Source: Palsa-504 sp963795795
GTDB lineage: Bacteria > Actinomycetota > Actinomycetes > Streptosporangiales > Streptosporangiaceae
Direction: 5' to 3'
DNA length: 64,000 bases
Assembly (NCBI GenBank): GCA_963795795.1
Contig: CAWCJS010000001.1
Location: 1 to 64,000, forward strand
Below are positions 26,186 through 35,107 of this stretch, one piece after another (the first letter of the stretch is position 1; each line of letters starts with the position of its first letter). The position numbers and the translations under genes are program-made. A model generated the notes under the pieces. It was given only the letters and a program-made list of their open reading frames with translations, ran no database searches and was not told the origin of the DNA.

Positions 26186-26756
26186 AGGGGTCTTCCTTCC
26201 GGGCGATGAAGATGAGGTTGTAGCCGACGATCAGGGTGATCGTGCCGAACCCGGTGGTCTGGAGCCGGGTCAGGAACGCCGCAGGCTCGACCGGGTTGTA
26301 GGTGTCGCCCTCGTGGAACTGGTGCAGGCCGTCGCTGGCCAGGCTGTCCGAGCCGAGGAACACGCCGCCCGGGCGCAGCACCCGGAACGCCTCGGCCAGC
26401 ACCCGGTCCTGAAGGGCGCGCGTCGGCACGTGGTGCAGCATCGTGAAGGTCGCCACCGTGTCGAAGGACCCGTCCGGGTAGGCCAGCGCGGAAGCGTCAC
26501 CGCTGGCGACCTCGACGTTGCTGCCGACGCCCGCGAACCGCGAGGCCAGCAGGGCAGCGGCGTCCGGCTCGTGCTCGACCGCGACCAGCCGGCGCACTCG
26601 GTGCCGAAGCCATTCGGTGGCCGCCCCCGGTCCCGGCCCGAGCTCGAGTAGCTCGCCGCTCAGGTCCACCCCGGCGGTCGCGGCGGGCAGGACCTCATCC
26701 TGGATGTGCGCGGCCCATTCCGGGCTCGGCATGAGCTTGGCGTGGTTTTCGTTCAT
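26178..26756 (-). CDS. Class I SAM-dependent methyltransferase
   Basis: ATG 26756 gives a 192-residue protein; a longer start (26792) has no support. Motif I is LLELGPGPGAATEWL, motif II ends in VAVEHEPDAAAL, the acidic loop is VASGDASALAYPDGSFD, and VLRPGGVFLGSD marks the Methyltransf_11 post-motif. The substrate is unknown. It is divergent from the AraC regulator with about 56 bases between starts, so the AraC protein may control it. Confidence 0.88.
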   Translation of the reverse strand: MNENHAKLMPSPEWAAHIQDEVLPAATAGVDLSGELLELGPGPGAATEWLRHRVRRLVAVEHEPDAAALLASRFAGVGSNVEVASGDASALAYPDGSFDTVATFTMLHHVPTRALQDRVLAEAFRVLRPGGVFLGSDSLASDGLHQFHEGDTYNPVEPAAFLTRLQTTGFGTITLIVGYNLIFIARKEDPCE

Positions 26757-26812
26757 GCTCCCGACGCTAGGCGGTCGGGTCCATGACGCCATAGCGCGTA
26801 AGCTGCCATATT

Positions 26813-27889
26813 GTGTCGCGAGCCGGACATTGTTCGGGGCCTGACGACGAGGACACGGAGGACCACGAACACCAGCGAGCTGCCGCCATTGTCGTGGCGA
26901 CCTTCCCCATGCCCGCCGGCACGCGCTTCGACTGGCACGTCCACGAGGATCACCAGCTGGCCTGGGCGGCGAGCGGGGTGCTCACGGTTCTGACCGCGGA
27001 CGCCACCTGGGTGCTGCCCCCGACGCGGGCGCTGTGGATCCCGGCGGGGCTCCGGCACGAGACCGCCTCGGCCACCCGGGCCACCATGCGCACCCTGTAC
27101 ATCAGGCCCGGCCTGTTCCCGGTCAGCTGGACCGAGACCCACCAGCCCACCCCCGTCGCGGCCAGCCCGCTGCTGGCCGAGCTCATCGGGTACCTGGGCG
27201 GCAGCGACCTGGACCCGGCGCAGCGCGCGCACGCCGAGTCCGTGCTGGCCGACCTGCTGAAGCCGGTGCCGGTGACCACGATCCAGGTCCGCCTGCCCGC
27301 GGGCCAGCCCGCCCGGCAGGTGGCGGAGGCGCTCCGCGCCAACCCCGCCGACCAGCGCACGCTGCGCGAGTGGGGCCGGGAGGTCGGGGCGAGCGAGCGG
27401 ACCCTGGCCCGGGCGTTCGCGGCGGGAGCGGGCGTGCCGTTCGGCCACTGGCGGGCCCTGCTGCGGCTGCAGGCCGCGCTGCCCATGCTCGCCGCCGGCG
27501 AACCCGTCAGCCGGGTCGCGGGGCGCGTCGGCTACGACACCCCGAGCGCGTTCGTCGCCGCGTTCCGCCGGGAGACGGGCCAGACCCCCGCCGCCTACTT
27601 CCGCACCCGAGCCGAATTACCGCCGAGTCACCCCCGGCCCTCCGGGTTCTCCAGGCCGCCGAGGTCGAGCCCGGTGTACCGGGCGGCGAACGCCAGGGTG
27701 TCCCCGGCCAGCTCGGCGGTCCGGCTCACCGCGCGCGCTCCGTGCCCCACCTGCCCCTCGGCGCGCAGGAGCACCGGCCGGGCGGGCCCGGACGCCGTGG
27801 CGTACTGCAGCGCGGCGCACATCTTGTACGCGTGCACCGGGTCCACCCGCGTGTCGCTGGTGAACACGGTGAACAGCACGGCCGGGTAG
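26813..27889 (+). CDS. AraC-family transcriptional regulator with cupin domain
   Basis: The N-terminal cupin (FDWHVHEDHQLAWAASGVLT, LPPTRALWIPAGLRHE) is followed by two helix-turn-helix motifs (LREWGREVGASERTLARAF and VSRVAGRVGYDTPSAFVAAF). The closing AraC signature RRETGQTPAAYFRT ends near nucleotide 27609. Family members normally stop here. This frame runs on for 280 bases of Ser/Pro/Arg-rich sequence that is antisense to the oligopeptidase gene, so the last 90 residues may not be translated as such or may be an artefact. The exact start is uncertain; GTG/TTG alternatives exist near 26813. Confidence 0.8.
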   Translation: MSRAGHCSGPDDEDTEDHEHQRAAAIVVATFPMPAGTRFDWHVHEDHQLAWAASGVLTVLTADATWVLPPTRALWIPAGLRHETASATRATMRTLYIRPGLFPVSWTETHQPTPVAASPLLAELIGYLGGSDLDPAQRAHAESVLADLLKPVPVTTIQVRLPAGQPARQVAEALRANPADQRTLREWGREVGASERTLARAFAAGAGVPFGHWRALLRLQAALPMLAAGEPVSRVAGRVGYDTPSAFVAAFRRETGQTPAAYFRTRAELPPSHPRPSGFSRPPRSSPVYRAANARVSPASSAVRLTARAPCPTCPSARRSTGRAGPDAVAYCSAAHILYACTGSTRVSLVNTVNSTAG

Positions 27890-29783
27890 GCGGTCCCCAG
27901 CACCACGTGATGGTAGGGCGAGTAGGACAGCAGCCATTGCAGTTGCGCAGGGTCCGACGCGGAGCCGTACTCGACGTTCCACGTCTGCCCCAGCCCGAAC
28001 CGCTCGTACCGGACCATGTCGAGCAGCGGGGCGGCACAGATGACCGCGGCGTACAGCGAGGGCTCCTGCGTCAAGGCGGCGCCGACCAGCAGCCCGCCGT
28101 TCGACCCGCCCGAGATGGCCAGCTGCCCGGGGGTCGTCCAGCCCTCGCTGATCAGGAACTGCGCCGCACAGCGGAAGTCGTCGAAGACGTTCTGCTTGTG
28201 CTCCAGCATCCCGGCGCGGTGCCATTCCTCGCCCTCCTCGCCCCCGCCGCGCAGGCTGGCGATCGCGTAGACGCCGCCCGCGGCCACCCAGGCCAGGATG
28301 GTGGGCGAGTACGCGGGCGTGAGGCTGATGTCGAACCCGCCGTACCCGTACAAGATGGCCGGCCGCGGCTCGGCCGGACCAGATGCGTCACCGCTCATGA
28401 GCAGCATCCGCACCGGCGTCCCGTCCGCCGAGGAGTACGTCACCTGCCGCGTGATCACGACTGGGACCGACGCGCGGCCCGGCGCCGGCGCCCACGTGCT
28501 CACCGCCGAACTCCGCGCGTCGAACCTCAGCACCAGCGGCGGCGTCGTGTTGTCGGTGTACCCGAACCACGCCTCGTGCCCGCCCTCGGGCCGCTCGGCC
28601 AGCCCGCCTGCGCTCCCGAGCCCCGGGAGCGGGACCTGGCCGAGAAAACCCCCGGTCGCCAGGTCGTGCACGGTGATCTCGCTCAGCGCGTGCCTGGTCC
28701 AGCAGGCGAGCAGGACCGCCTGGTCTAGCTCCGGGCCGTCCAGGATCGCGTACCCCTGGAGCACCGCCTCGGGATCCTCGCCGATCAGCTCCCGCCAGCT
28801 CAACGGGTCGGCCGGGTCACCCAGGACCCCCGGACCCGACCGGATCCCGCGGCGACGTCACCGCGATCCGCCCGCGCGGCGCCCCACGGTCCGTGTACAC
28901 GTAAAGCAGTCCGTCCCGCCCGGCCCGGACCGACGTCACCGCGTCGATCCCCTCCACAAACGCCCGCAGGTCAGGCGACGCTGGGTCGGACTCGTAAAGG
29001 TCGGCGAGCCATACGTCGTTCCGCGGCGCGGTGCCCCGCGACGCCGAGATCGTGAGCCACCGGCCGTTCAGGCTGACCGTCACGGAGTAGTAGTCGGTCT
29101 TGTCCCGGCCCGCGCCGAAGATGAGCACGTCCTCGTCGGCGGGCGCGCCGACCTGGTGCAGGTAGACCCGCCGGTGGTACTGGCTTTCGCCGTCCGGGAC
29201 CTCCGACGGCGGCAGCCTGCGCGTGTAGTAGAACGCCTTGCCACCGGGCAGCCAGGCCACGTTGGAGTACCGGCACCGGTCGATCGGCCCGTCGACCAGC
29301 GACCCCGTGGTCACGTCGAGGACGCGCAGCAGCGACTCCTCGTCGCCGCCTTCTGACAGCTGGTAGGCGAGCAGCCGCCCCTCCTTGTCCGGCTGCCAGG
29401 CGTCCAGCGTGGTCACCCCGGAGGGGTCGATGGCCATCGGGTCGACGAGCACCTCTTCCGGGCCCTGCGCACCCAGCCGCGTGTAGAGCACGCCGTGTTC
29501 CTGCCCGGGGTCGCGCCTGGTGTAGAAGGACCGCTCCCCGCGCCAGGTACGGCGTTCCGGCGAACCCGACCCCCAGCAGCTCCCTGACCTGCGCGGTCAG
29601 CGCATCCCGCCCGGGCCACCCGTCGCGCTGGGCCTCGTATAGTTCCGCCTGCGCGGCCAGCCAGCCCGTCCGTTCGGCGCTCTCGGCGTCCTCCAGCCAC
29701 CGGTACGGGTCGCTGACCTGATACCCGAGGACGTCCTCGGTCAGGTTCATCCTTCGTGCCTGCGGATAGCGCAACTCGCTCAT
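27628..29783 (-). CDS. Prolyl oligopeptidase (S9A), two frameshifts
   Basis: ATG 29783 opens with RYPQARRMNLTEDVLGYQVS and DPYRWLEDAES, the usual S9A start. Removing one G from GGGG (plus-strand 29536-29539) joins TPYLAR to ERSFYTRRDPGQEHGVLYTR and the beta-propeller (LLAYQLSEGGDEESLLRVLD; VTVSLNGRWLTISASRGTAP). Removing one G from GGGGG (28827-28831) joins the propeller to the hydrolase domain with Ser in AISGGSNGGLLVG, Asp in SDTRVDPVHAYKM and His in GQVGHGAR. The restored protein is about 718 residues, normal for the family. It cleaves short Pro-containing peptides in the cytoplasm. The 3' end is antisense to the AraC tail. Confidence 0.85.
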
Positions 29784-29897
29784 GCTAGGCACTGTACGAT
29801 CCGGCCGGCTGTGTAGTCTTATCCCGTGGCAGATACGTGTACCAGAGGACACACTGGGAGCACGTGCTTCGGTTAGACGGCACCAGCGGGAGGTGCA

Positions 29898-30464
29898 GTG
29901 CGGCGAGTGCTGCTGCTCAACGTGACGTATGAACCGCTGACCACTGTCGGCCTCCGCCGCGCCGTGTGCCTGGTGCTGTGCGGCAAGGCCGAGATCGTCC
30001 ACGACGATGCGGAGGGTGCGATCCTGCACGCGGCGTCGGTCGCGCTGGCGACGCCGTCGGTGATCAGGCTCAGCCGCTACGTCCGCGTCCCGTACCGCAA
30101 CCGCGTGCCGCTGACCCGCGCCGCCCTGATGCGCCGGGATAACTACCGGTGCGCCTATTGCGGCCGCCGGGCCGAGACCATCGACCACGTGGTGCCGAGG
30201 AGCCGTGGCGGCCAGCACGCCTGGGAGAACTGCGTCGCGTCCTGCCAGGTCTGCAACCACCGCAAGGCCGACCGCCTGCTCGAGGAACTCGGCTGGACCT
30301 TGGCGGTGCCACCAGCGGTACCACGTGGCGCCCACTGGAGGCTAGTGGGCGTTCAGCACGACGGCGACCCCCAGTGGGCCGCTTATTTGCGTGAGCCCAG
30401 TGCCGCCTTAAGACCAGTGGCAGCCTTAAGACCAGTTGCCGCGTTAACCCCGGCCGCCGCCTGA
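29898..30464 (+). CDS. HNH endonuclease family protein
   Basis: GTG 29898 follows GGGAGG. The 188-residue product has the actinobacterial HNH architecture: VLLLNVTYEPLTTVGLRRAV at the start, a linker, then the zinc-HNH core CAYCGRRAETIDHVVPRSRG and ENCVASCQVCNHRKADRLLE with two CxxC pairs. Such proteins are very common single-copy genes in actinomycetes with unproven function. The C-terminus ends in a short tandem repeat (AALRPV twice). Confidence 0.88.
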   Translation: MRRVLLLNVTYEPLTTVGLRRAVCLVLCGKAEIVHDDAEGAILHAASVALATPSVIRLSRYVRVPYRNRVPLTRAALMRRDNYRCAYCGRRAETIDHVVPRSRGGQHAWENCVASCQVCNHRKADRLLEELGWTLAVPPAVPRGAHWRLVGVQHDGDPQWAAYLREPSAALRPVAALRPVAALTPAAA

Positions 30465-30510
30465 CCAACCCCGGCGCCGCCCCCCGTACCCGCCGTACCC
30501 CGCCGTTCCC

Positions 30511-30533
30511 GCCGCCCTCGCAGGCGGCTTTTT
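30511..30533 (+). terminator. Rho-independent terminator after the HNH gene
   Basis: GCCGCC (30511-30516), a six-base loop and GGCGGC (30523-30528) are followed directly by five T residues. This is a classical intrinsic terminator, rare in this GC-rich window. Confidence 0.75.
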
Positions 30534-30614
30534 CCTTTATCCCGAACGATCTCTGGTATCACCCCCGATCACCCCCACCTCCCGCAGGCCGGTCGCGCCG
30601 GGGAACACCCGGGT

Positions 30615-31277
30615 CTATCCGCCGAGCCGGGCGCGGATGGCGGTCCGGGCCAGGCCGATCACCTGGAGGTCGTCGTGCAGGACGCTGACCAGGTTGGTCC
30701 CGGCCAGGATGACCCCCAGCTCGAAGGCGAGCTGGACGGCGTCGGTGCCGTCGGGCAGCTCACCCCGGCCGACGGCCGCGCGGGCCTCCGCGACGAGCAG
30801 GTCCCGCCACTCCCGCTGGATGCGGGCGACCTCATCGTGCACGCGTCCAGCCTGCGCGCCGACCTCAGCGGAGGCGGCCACGAAGAAGCACCCGCCGGGA
30901 AAGACCCGACGCTCCACATAGGACAGAAACCCCTCGCACAGGGCGAGCAGCCGCGCCCGCCCCGGCTCGCTGGTGCGGAACGCAGGCGTGACGACCTCCG
31001 CGATAAAGCTGTCCCGAGCCGCGCCGATGGTGGCCAGCTGGAGCTGTTCCTTGGAGCCGAACAAGGCGTGCACACTGCTCTTGGGCAGCCCAGCCGCCTC
31101 GGCCAGCCGGCCGATAGACAAGCCCTCCAGCCCTTCGATCGTGGCCAGCCTCGCCGCCTGCTCCACGATCCGGGCCCGCGACCGCTGCCCCGGCGCCCGC
31201 GTCTGCCTCCCTGGCGCCCCAGTCTGCCCAGCCCGGCGCCCCGGTCTGCCGGGCCTGCGCCTGGTCCTGGTCTGTCA
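30615..31277 (-). CDS. TetR-family repressor, start region frameshifted
   Basis: The TetR HTH is clear: QAARLATIEGLEGLSIGRLA, then LPKSSVHALFGSKEQLQLAT, followed by a helical ligand domain with GGCFFVAASAEVGAQAGRVH. The first in-frame start is GTG 31164-31166, which cuts off the first helix. ATG 31275-31277, with a GGGAACGAGG site, opens a neighbouring frame (MTDQDQAQARQTGAPG). That frame becomes the TetR frame (RSRARIVEQAARL) if one base is removed near 31180-31230. The restored length is about 220 residues. It faces the flavoprotein gene, with operator-like palindromes between them. Confidence 0.78.
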
Positions 31278-31294
31278 TCGCCTCGTTCCCTCCC

Positions 31295-31390
31295 GCACCC
31301 TCGCCCACGACCCGTTCCGCACCCTCGCCCACGACCTGTTCCGCACCCTCACCCACGACCTGTTCCGCACCCTCACCCACCACCTCTTGT
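31295..31390. repeat. 24-bp tandem repeats between divergent genes
   Basis: Three near-identical 24-bp units (31295-31318, 31319-31342, 31343-31366; each begins GCACCCTC) and a degenerate fourth (31367-31390) lie upstream of the TetR start, inside the divergent intergenic region. No spacers separate them, so this is not a CRISPR. They may be regulatory iterons or simple slippage. Confidence 0.75.
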
Positions 31391-31414
31391 CCCGGACCCT
31401 CACCCCGCCCCTTG

Positions 31415-31464
31415 ATCTTAGACGAACGATCGTCTATAAGGGTCTTGTACGTTCGTCCGTCTAA
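31415..31464. promoter_or_regulatory. TetR operator pair
   Basis: TAGACGA-ACGA-TCGTCTA (31419-31436) is a perfect palindrome with 7-bp arms. A related half-site in reverse orientation (GTACGTTCGTCCGTCTA, 31448-31464) makes a larger dyad. It lies just upstream of the flavoprotein ribosome-binding site. The spacing suits two TetR dimers. Confidence 0.65.
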
Positions 31465-31474
31465 GGAGGTTCAC

Positions 31475-32872
31475 GTGGCGCGGATCGAGACCGACTACCT
31501 GATCGTCGGGGCCGGGGCGGCGGGGCTGGCGTTCGCCGACGCGTTGATCGCAGCGTCGGACGCCGACGTGGTGCTGGTGGACCGGCGGCACGCCCCGGGA
31601 GGCCACTGGAACGACGCGTACCCGTTCGTGCGCCTGCACCAGCCGTCGGCGTTCTACGGCGTCAACTCGCGGGTCCTGGGCAGCGACTCGATCGACACCG
31701 CCGGCCCGAACGCCGGTTTCTACCACCGGGCGACGGCGGCGGAGATCTGCGACTACTACCAGCGGGTGCTGGAGGACCTGCTCGCGTCGGGTCAGGTCCG
31801 GTTCCTCGGCATGTCCGACTATGAGCGCGGGGGACCGGACGGGTGCCGGCTGGTGTCCCGGCTGACCGGCGAGGCGACCGAGGTGCGCGTGCGGCGCCGG
31901 GTCGTCGACGCCAGGTATCAGGAGGCGTCGGTTCCGGCGACCCACACCCCGGCCTTCGGTGCGGACCAGAAAGTGCGGCTGATCCCGGTCAACGACCTGG
32001 TCAGGCTAGCCGGGCCGGCCAGCGGGTACACGGTCATCGGCGCCGGCAAGACGGCCATGGACGCGTGCGTGTGGCTGCTCGAAAGCGGCGTGCCGCCGGA
32101 GGTGATCCGCTGGATCAGACCGCGGGACGCCTGGCTGCTTGACCGGGCGTACCAGCAGCCCCTCGGGCTCGTCTCCTGGCTGATCGAGGGGGTGTCGCTC
32201 GGCCTCGAGGCCGCGGCGCAGGCCGAGGACGTCACCGACCTGTTCGCCCGGCTCGAGGCCTGCGGGCAGCTTGTCCGGCTCGACCCGGCGGTCGAGCCCA
32301 GCATGTACCGGTGCGCCACCGTCAGCCAGGACGAACTGGCCAGCCTGCGGCGCATCCAGGACGTCGTCCGCCTCGGCCGGGTCCTGCACATCGAGGCGGA
32401 CCGGATCGTGCTGGAAGACGGTTCGGTCCCGGCCGACCCGGGCCAGGTGTACGTGGACTGCTCGGCGGACGGCCTGCGCCGGGCCCCCGCGCGCCCGGTC
32501 TTCGCCGACGACCGGATCACCATTCAGCAGATCCGGACCTGCCAGCCGAGCTTCAACTCCGCCCTCATCGGGTACGTGGAAGCCTCGCGCCACGACGAGA
32601 CCGAGAAGAACCTGCTCTGCCCGCCGAACCCCTACCCCGACACGGCCACCGACTGGATCCCGTCGACCTGCTCCGCCCAGCGTGCGCTGACCACCTGGCT
32701 CAGTGACGCCGACGTGTGGGCCTGGATGGAACGAGCCCGGCTCAACGCCGCCCGGGGCATCGGCGACCACTTGGCCGATCCGCGCATGCAGACCGCCCTC
32801 ACCCGCATGTTCGCCAACGCCGAGCAGGCCGTCACCAACCTAGAGACCCTCCAGGTCCAGGCGAGTCGCTGA
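31475..32872 (+). CDS. FAD/NAD(P)-binding monooxygenase-like flavoprotein
   Basis: GTG 31475 is preceded by AAGGAGG (31463-31469). The 465-residue protein begins with the FAD Rossmann motif DYLIVGAGAAGLAFADALIA, continues with VVLVDRRHAPGGHWNDAYPF, and has a second nucleotide-binding motif YTVIGAGKTAMDACVWLLES. The layout is that of class B flavoprotein monooxygenase or NAD(P)/FAD oxidoreductase relatives, though the strict BVMO fingerprint is absent. The substrate is unknown, but control by a TetR repressor suggests a xenobiotic or signal molecule. Confidence 0.82.
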   Translation: MARIETDYLIVGAGAAGLAFADALIAASDADVVLVDRRHAPGGHWNDAYPFVRLHQPSAFYGVNSRVLGSDSIDTAGPNAGFYHRATAAEICDYYQRVLEDLLASGQVRFLGMSDYERGGPDGCRLVSRLTGEATEVRVRRRVVDARYQEASVPATHTPAFGADQKVRLIPVNDLVRLAGPASGYTVIGAGKTAMDACVWLLESGVPPEVIRWIRPRDAWLLDRAYQQPLGLVSWLIEGVSLGLEAAAQAEDVTDLFARLEACGQLVRLDPAVEPSMYRCATVSQDELASLRRIQDVVRLGRVLHIEADRIVLEDGSVPADPGQVYVDCSADGLRRAPARPVFADDRITIQQIRTCQPSFNSALIGYVEASRHDETEKNLLCPPNPYPDTATDWIPSTCSAQRALTTWLSDADVWAWMERARLNAARGIGDHLADPRMQTALTRMFANAEQAVTNLETLQVQASR

Positions 32873-33485
32873 ACGGGCGGCTGGCCGCCGCCACGATGCG
32901 GCCGAATTCGGCGGTCGCGTCAAGCTCGGACAGGTCCGCGGGCCAGGCTTCGACCTGGTCCCGGGCCCAGCGGGCCCACCGCAGCACGGTCACGTGGTAT
33001 TCCCACAGGAACCGCCACATCAGGCCGCTGTGCGGCAGGCGCTCCTGGAACGGGCCGCGGCCCTGGAGGTAGCTGGCGGCGATCATCTCGCCGAAATGCA
33101 GCTTGGCGGTGGTGTCATCGATGAGCGCGGTCAGGTTGGCCAGCAGGCCCGCGCGGGTGCCCTGGTCGGCGTAGGCGATCTTGACCAGGGCCTCGCACTC
33201 GAGCACCGGCCCGGCGCCCGGTTCGGCGAGCCATGCGGCCAGCGCCTCGCGGCCGGCCGGGGTGATGCTGTACACGGTGCTGGGCCGTCGGCCGGTCGCC
33301 CCGGGCTGGCTGGTGGCCAGCCCGGCCGCCACCAGCTTCTTCGGCTCCTCGTACAGCCGGGACACCGCGCGGGGCCAGATCCACCCCAGGCTCCGCTCCA
33401 TCTGCGTGGCGAGCTGGTAGGTCGTCCACGGCTGCAGGGCGAGCAGGGCCAGGATGCCGTAGGACGTGGTGGTCAATGCGGGCAC
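32832..33485 (-). CDS. PadR-family transcriptional regulator
   Basis: This 217-residue repressor has the PadR winged helix: YGILALLALQPWTTYQLATQ, RLYEEPKKLVAAGLATSQPG and RRPSTVYSITPAGREALAAW. A long helical Vir-like C-terminal dimer domain follows. Such proteins sense phenolic or drug-like ligands. The gene faces the SnoaL-like gene, and a perfect palindrome sits between the two. Its 3' end overlaps the flavoprotein gene by 41 bases. Confidence 0.88.
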   Translation of the reverse strand: MPALTTTSYGILALLALQPWTTYQLATQMERSLGWIWPRAVSRLYEEPKKLVAAGLATSQPGATGRRPSTVYSITPAGREALAAWLAEPGAGPVLECEALVKIAYADQGTRAGLLANLTALIDDTTAKLHFGEMIAASYLQGRGPFQERLPHSGLMWRFLWEYHVTVLRWARWARDQVEAWPADLSELDATAEFGRIVAAASRPFSDSPGPGGSLGW

Positions 33486-33493
33486 CTCTTGAA

Positions 33494-33514
33494 AATACTC
33501 TCAATGAGAGTATT
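33494..33514. promoter_or_regulatory. Perfect palindrome, likely PadR operator
   Basis: AATACTCTC-AAT-GAGAGTATT has 9-bp arms and a 3-base centre. It is AT-rich within GC-rich DNA and lies exactly between the divergent padR-type and SnoaL-type starts. PadR proteins bind such ATACT-N-AGTAT sites. Confidence 0.8.
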
Positions 33515-33522
33515 GTGCAGCC

Positions 33523-34014
33523 ATGGACACACCCGAACTGGAGGCGCTGTACCGGCGTTGGCTAGCTGAAGTCTGGGGCCAGGGGCGGACCGACGTGGCC
33601 AGGGAACTGATGGCCGAAGACCTCATCGACCACAACCCCTACCCCGGCCAGCCCGCCGGGCTCGACGGGCATAACTGGGCCGTCGCCATGGTCCGCCGGG
33701 CGTTCCCCGACCTGCGGTTCACCGCCGACGTCGTGGTCTGCGACGGGCAGTTCGTGGTGGGCCGCTGGACGATGACCGGTACCAACACCGGCACGTTTGA
33801 CCTGTTCGGGCTCCCGCCCACCGGGCGGCCGGTCACGATGACCGGGCAGGAGATCTTCCGCGCGCGCGACGGCAAACTCGCCGAGGTCTGGCACCAGGAA
33901 GACGCCCCGGGAATGCTCCGCCAACTCGGCCTGGAGCCCCCGCCGACCATCATGCGCCTGGCCGCCCGGCGCAGCGCACGCCGCTACCGCCGCCAGCGGC
34001 AGGCTGTCGCGTAA
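33523..34014 (+). CDS. SnoaL-like polyketide cyclase / ester cyclase family protein
   Basis: The 163-residue NTF2-fold protein has LEALYRRWLAEVWGQGRTDV, the family motif EDLIDHNPYPGQPAG, FPDLRFTADVVVCDGQFVVG and a final EVWHQEDAPGMLRQLG. SnoaL relatives catalyse aldol ring closure in polyketide pathways, but many are stand-alone proteins of unknown role; no polyketide genes are nearby. It is probably repressed by the neighbouring PadR protein. Confidence 0.8.
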   Translation: MDTPELEALYRRWLAEVWGQGRTDVARELMAEDLIDHNPYPGQPAGLDGHNWAVAMVRRAFPDLRFTADVVVCDGQFVVGRWTMTGTNTGTFDLFGLPPTGRPVTMTGQEIFRARDGKLAEVWHQEDAPGMLRQLGLEPPPTIMRLAARRSARRYRRQRQAVA

Positions 34015-34021
34015 GGGACCC

Positions 34022-34179
34022 TCACCGCTCTCCGGCGTACCCCGCATCACCCACGCTCGCCGTCTCCCCGACCAGTCCGGGTGTACCATCGTCGCTGCCG
34101 CTCGTGGCCGCCGCCCCGAACTCCCGGAACTCCCGCTGCGTCAGCGCGCCCAGCATCGTGACCACGACCAGCCCTCCCG
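34022..34179 (-). pseudogene. C-terminal remnant of an MFS transporter
   Basis: The minus strand encodes GGLVVVTMLGALTQREFREF followed by a Gly/Asp/Thr tail that stops at 34022-34024. The same sequence ends the MFS gene at 35108. A 70-bp stretch (34110-34179) is identical to 35181-35250, and the next 60 bases are similar but diverged. Upstream of 34180 the match ends abruptly, so only the tail of a second copy is left. Confidence 0.75.
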
Positions 34180-34203
34180 GGCGAGGAGCGATCGCGGCGG
34201 GTC

Positions 34204-34554
34204 TCAGCCTGGCGGGGTGAAGTGGCCCGGCGTCTTGCTGACCACGATGCTGAAGTGAATCTGGGTTCCGCTGATCGAGGTCACCTGTACCTTCACCGGG
34301 TAGGCGGTAGTAGACCCCTGAGCCGTCAGCGAGCAGTACATGACGGTGCCGACCTTGGCGCTGAGGTCTCCCGGACACACCACTTTCGGGGCAGGCTGGT
34401 TAAACTGCTGGGCGAGCGTGGTGGCTACCTTGGTCTCGACCGTGTGCTTGGGAAGCGCCGACGTTCCGCCGATGCTGACATGGGCGCTGCAGCCGGCTAG
34501 GAGCCCGCCTGCCACCATGATGACGGCCAGATGATGCTCTTTCCCTTTAAACAT
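34204..34554 (-). CDS. DUF4333 lipoprotein
   Basis: The 116-residue product has a signal peptide with lipobox VAGGLLAGCSA, so it is exported and lipid-anchored. The mature part carries the DUF4333 pattern: KVATTLAQQFN, VVCPGDLSAKVGTVMYCSL with its two cysteines (likely a disulphide), and YPVKVQVTSISGTQIHFSI. DUF4333 proteins are frequent actinobacterial surface proteins of unknown function. GC content is lower than in the flanking genes. Confidence 0.8.
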   Translation of the reverse strand: MFKGKEHHLAVIMVAGGLLAGCSAHVSIGGTSALPKHTVETKVATTLAQQFNQPAPKVVCPGDLSAKVGTVMYCSLTAQGSTTAYPVKVQVTSISGTQIHFSIVVSKTPGHFTPPG

Positions 34555-34689
34555 GTGCTCACCCGGGCCTAGGCAGGTATTTATTCGCTGTCACGTACTC
34601 ATAACACGGCTCGTAATGCGGGTCAAGTGCTGCTGACCAGCCAGCTAGCCCTCCACAGGCCCGATGGCACCCTGAGAATGCACAATGAC

Positions 34690-35055
34690 TCAGCTGGGTA
34701 TCGCCAAGCTGTTGATCATTGTTTCCGGATCGTCGCAGCCCAGAACCAACTGGTCGGACCTGGCGCCATTGAGCTTTACCCGCACCCCTCGGCGAGCGTT
34801 CGCGTGAATGACAGCGAACGTCTTGGTATGCCAGCCAATGACAGTTCCGACGAGCATGGACCCGAGAACACCTCCCCGATCCTGAGCCCGTGTACGGACT
34901 TGATGGGATTCTCGAGTACCTCGACCGAGGTAACCGTAGAGAGTGGGACCCTGATTTCACCATGAGAGGCCTGCACCTTCTCCTGGGGTCAGCCGCAATA
35001 CGATAGTGTCGCCCTCTCTGACAGGTAAGCCATTCCGCGTACCGTAGTAGTCCAC
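34690..35055 (-). pseudogene. PH-like beta-barrel protein, broken by two frameshifts
   Basis: Three frames on the minus strand join into one plausible protein. From GTG 35055 it reads DYYGTRNGLPVREGDTIVLR. After an indel near 34985 it continues GEIRVPLSTVTSVEVLENPI. After a second near 34857 it gives MLVGTVIGWHTKTFAVIHAN and LVLGCDDPETMINSLAIP, ending at TGA 34690-34692. The alternation of short strands and a final helix resembles a bacterial PH-type domain. Function unknown. It shares the lower GC of its neighbour, so decay after transfer or sequencing error are both possible. Confidence 0.5.
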
Positions 35056-35107
35056 GGGTTCATTCTGCCCGTCCAGACTGCATGCGGAAAGCCCCTACCC
35101 GGGCCAG

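Noticed and set aside
31295..31390. Possible CRISPR array (24-bp repeats)
   Set aside because: There are no spacers and the units are contiguous.
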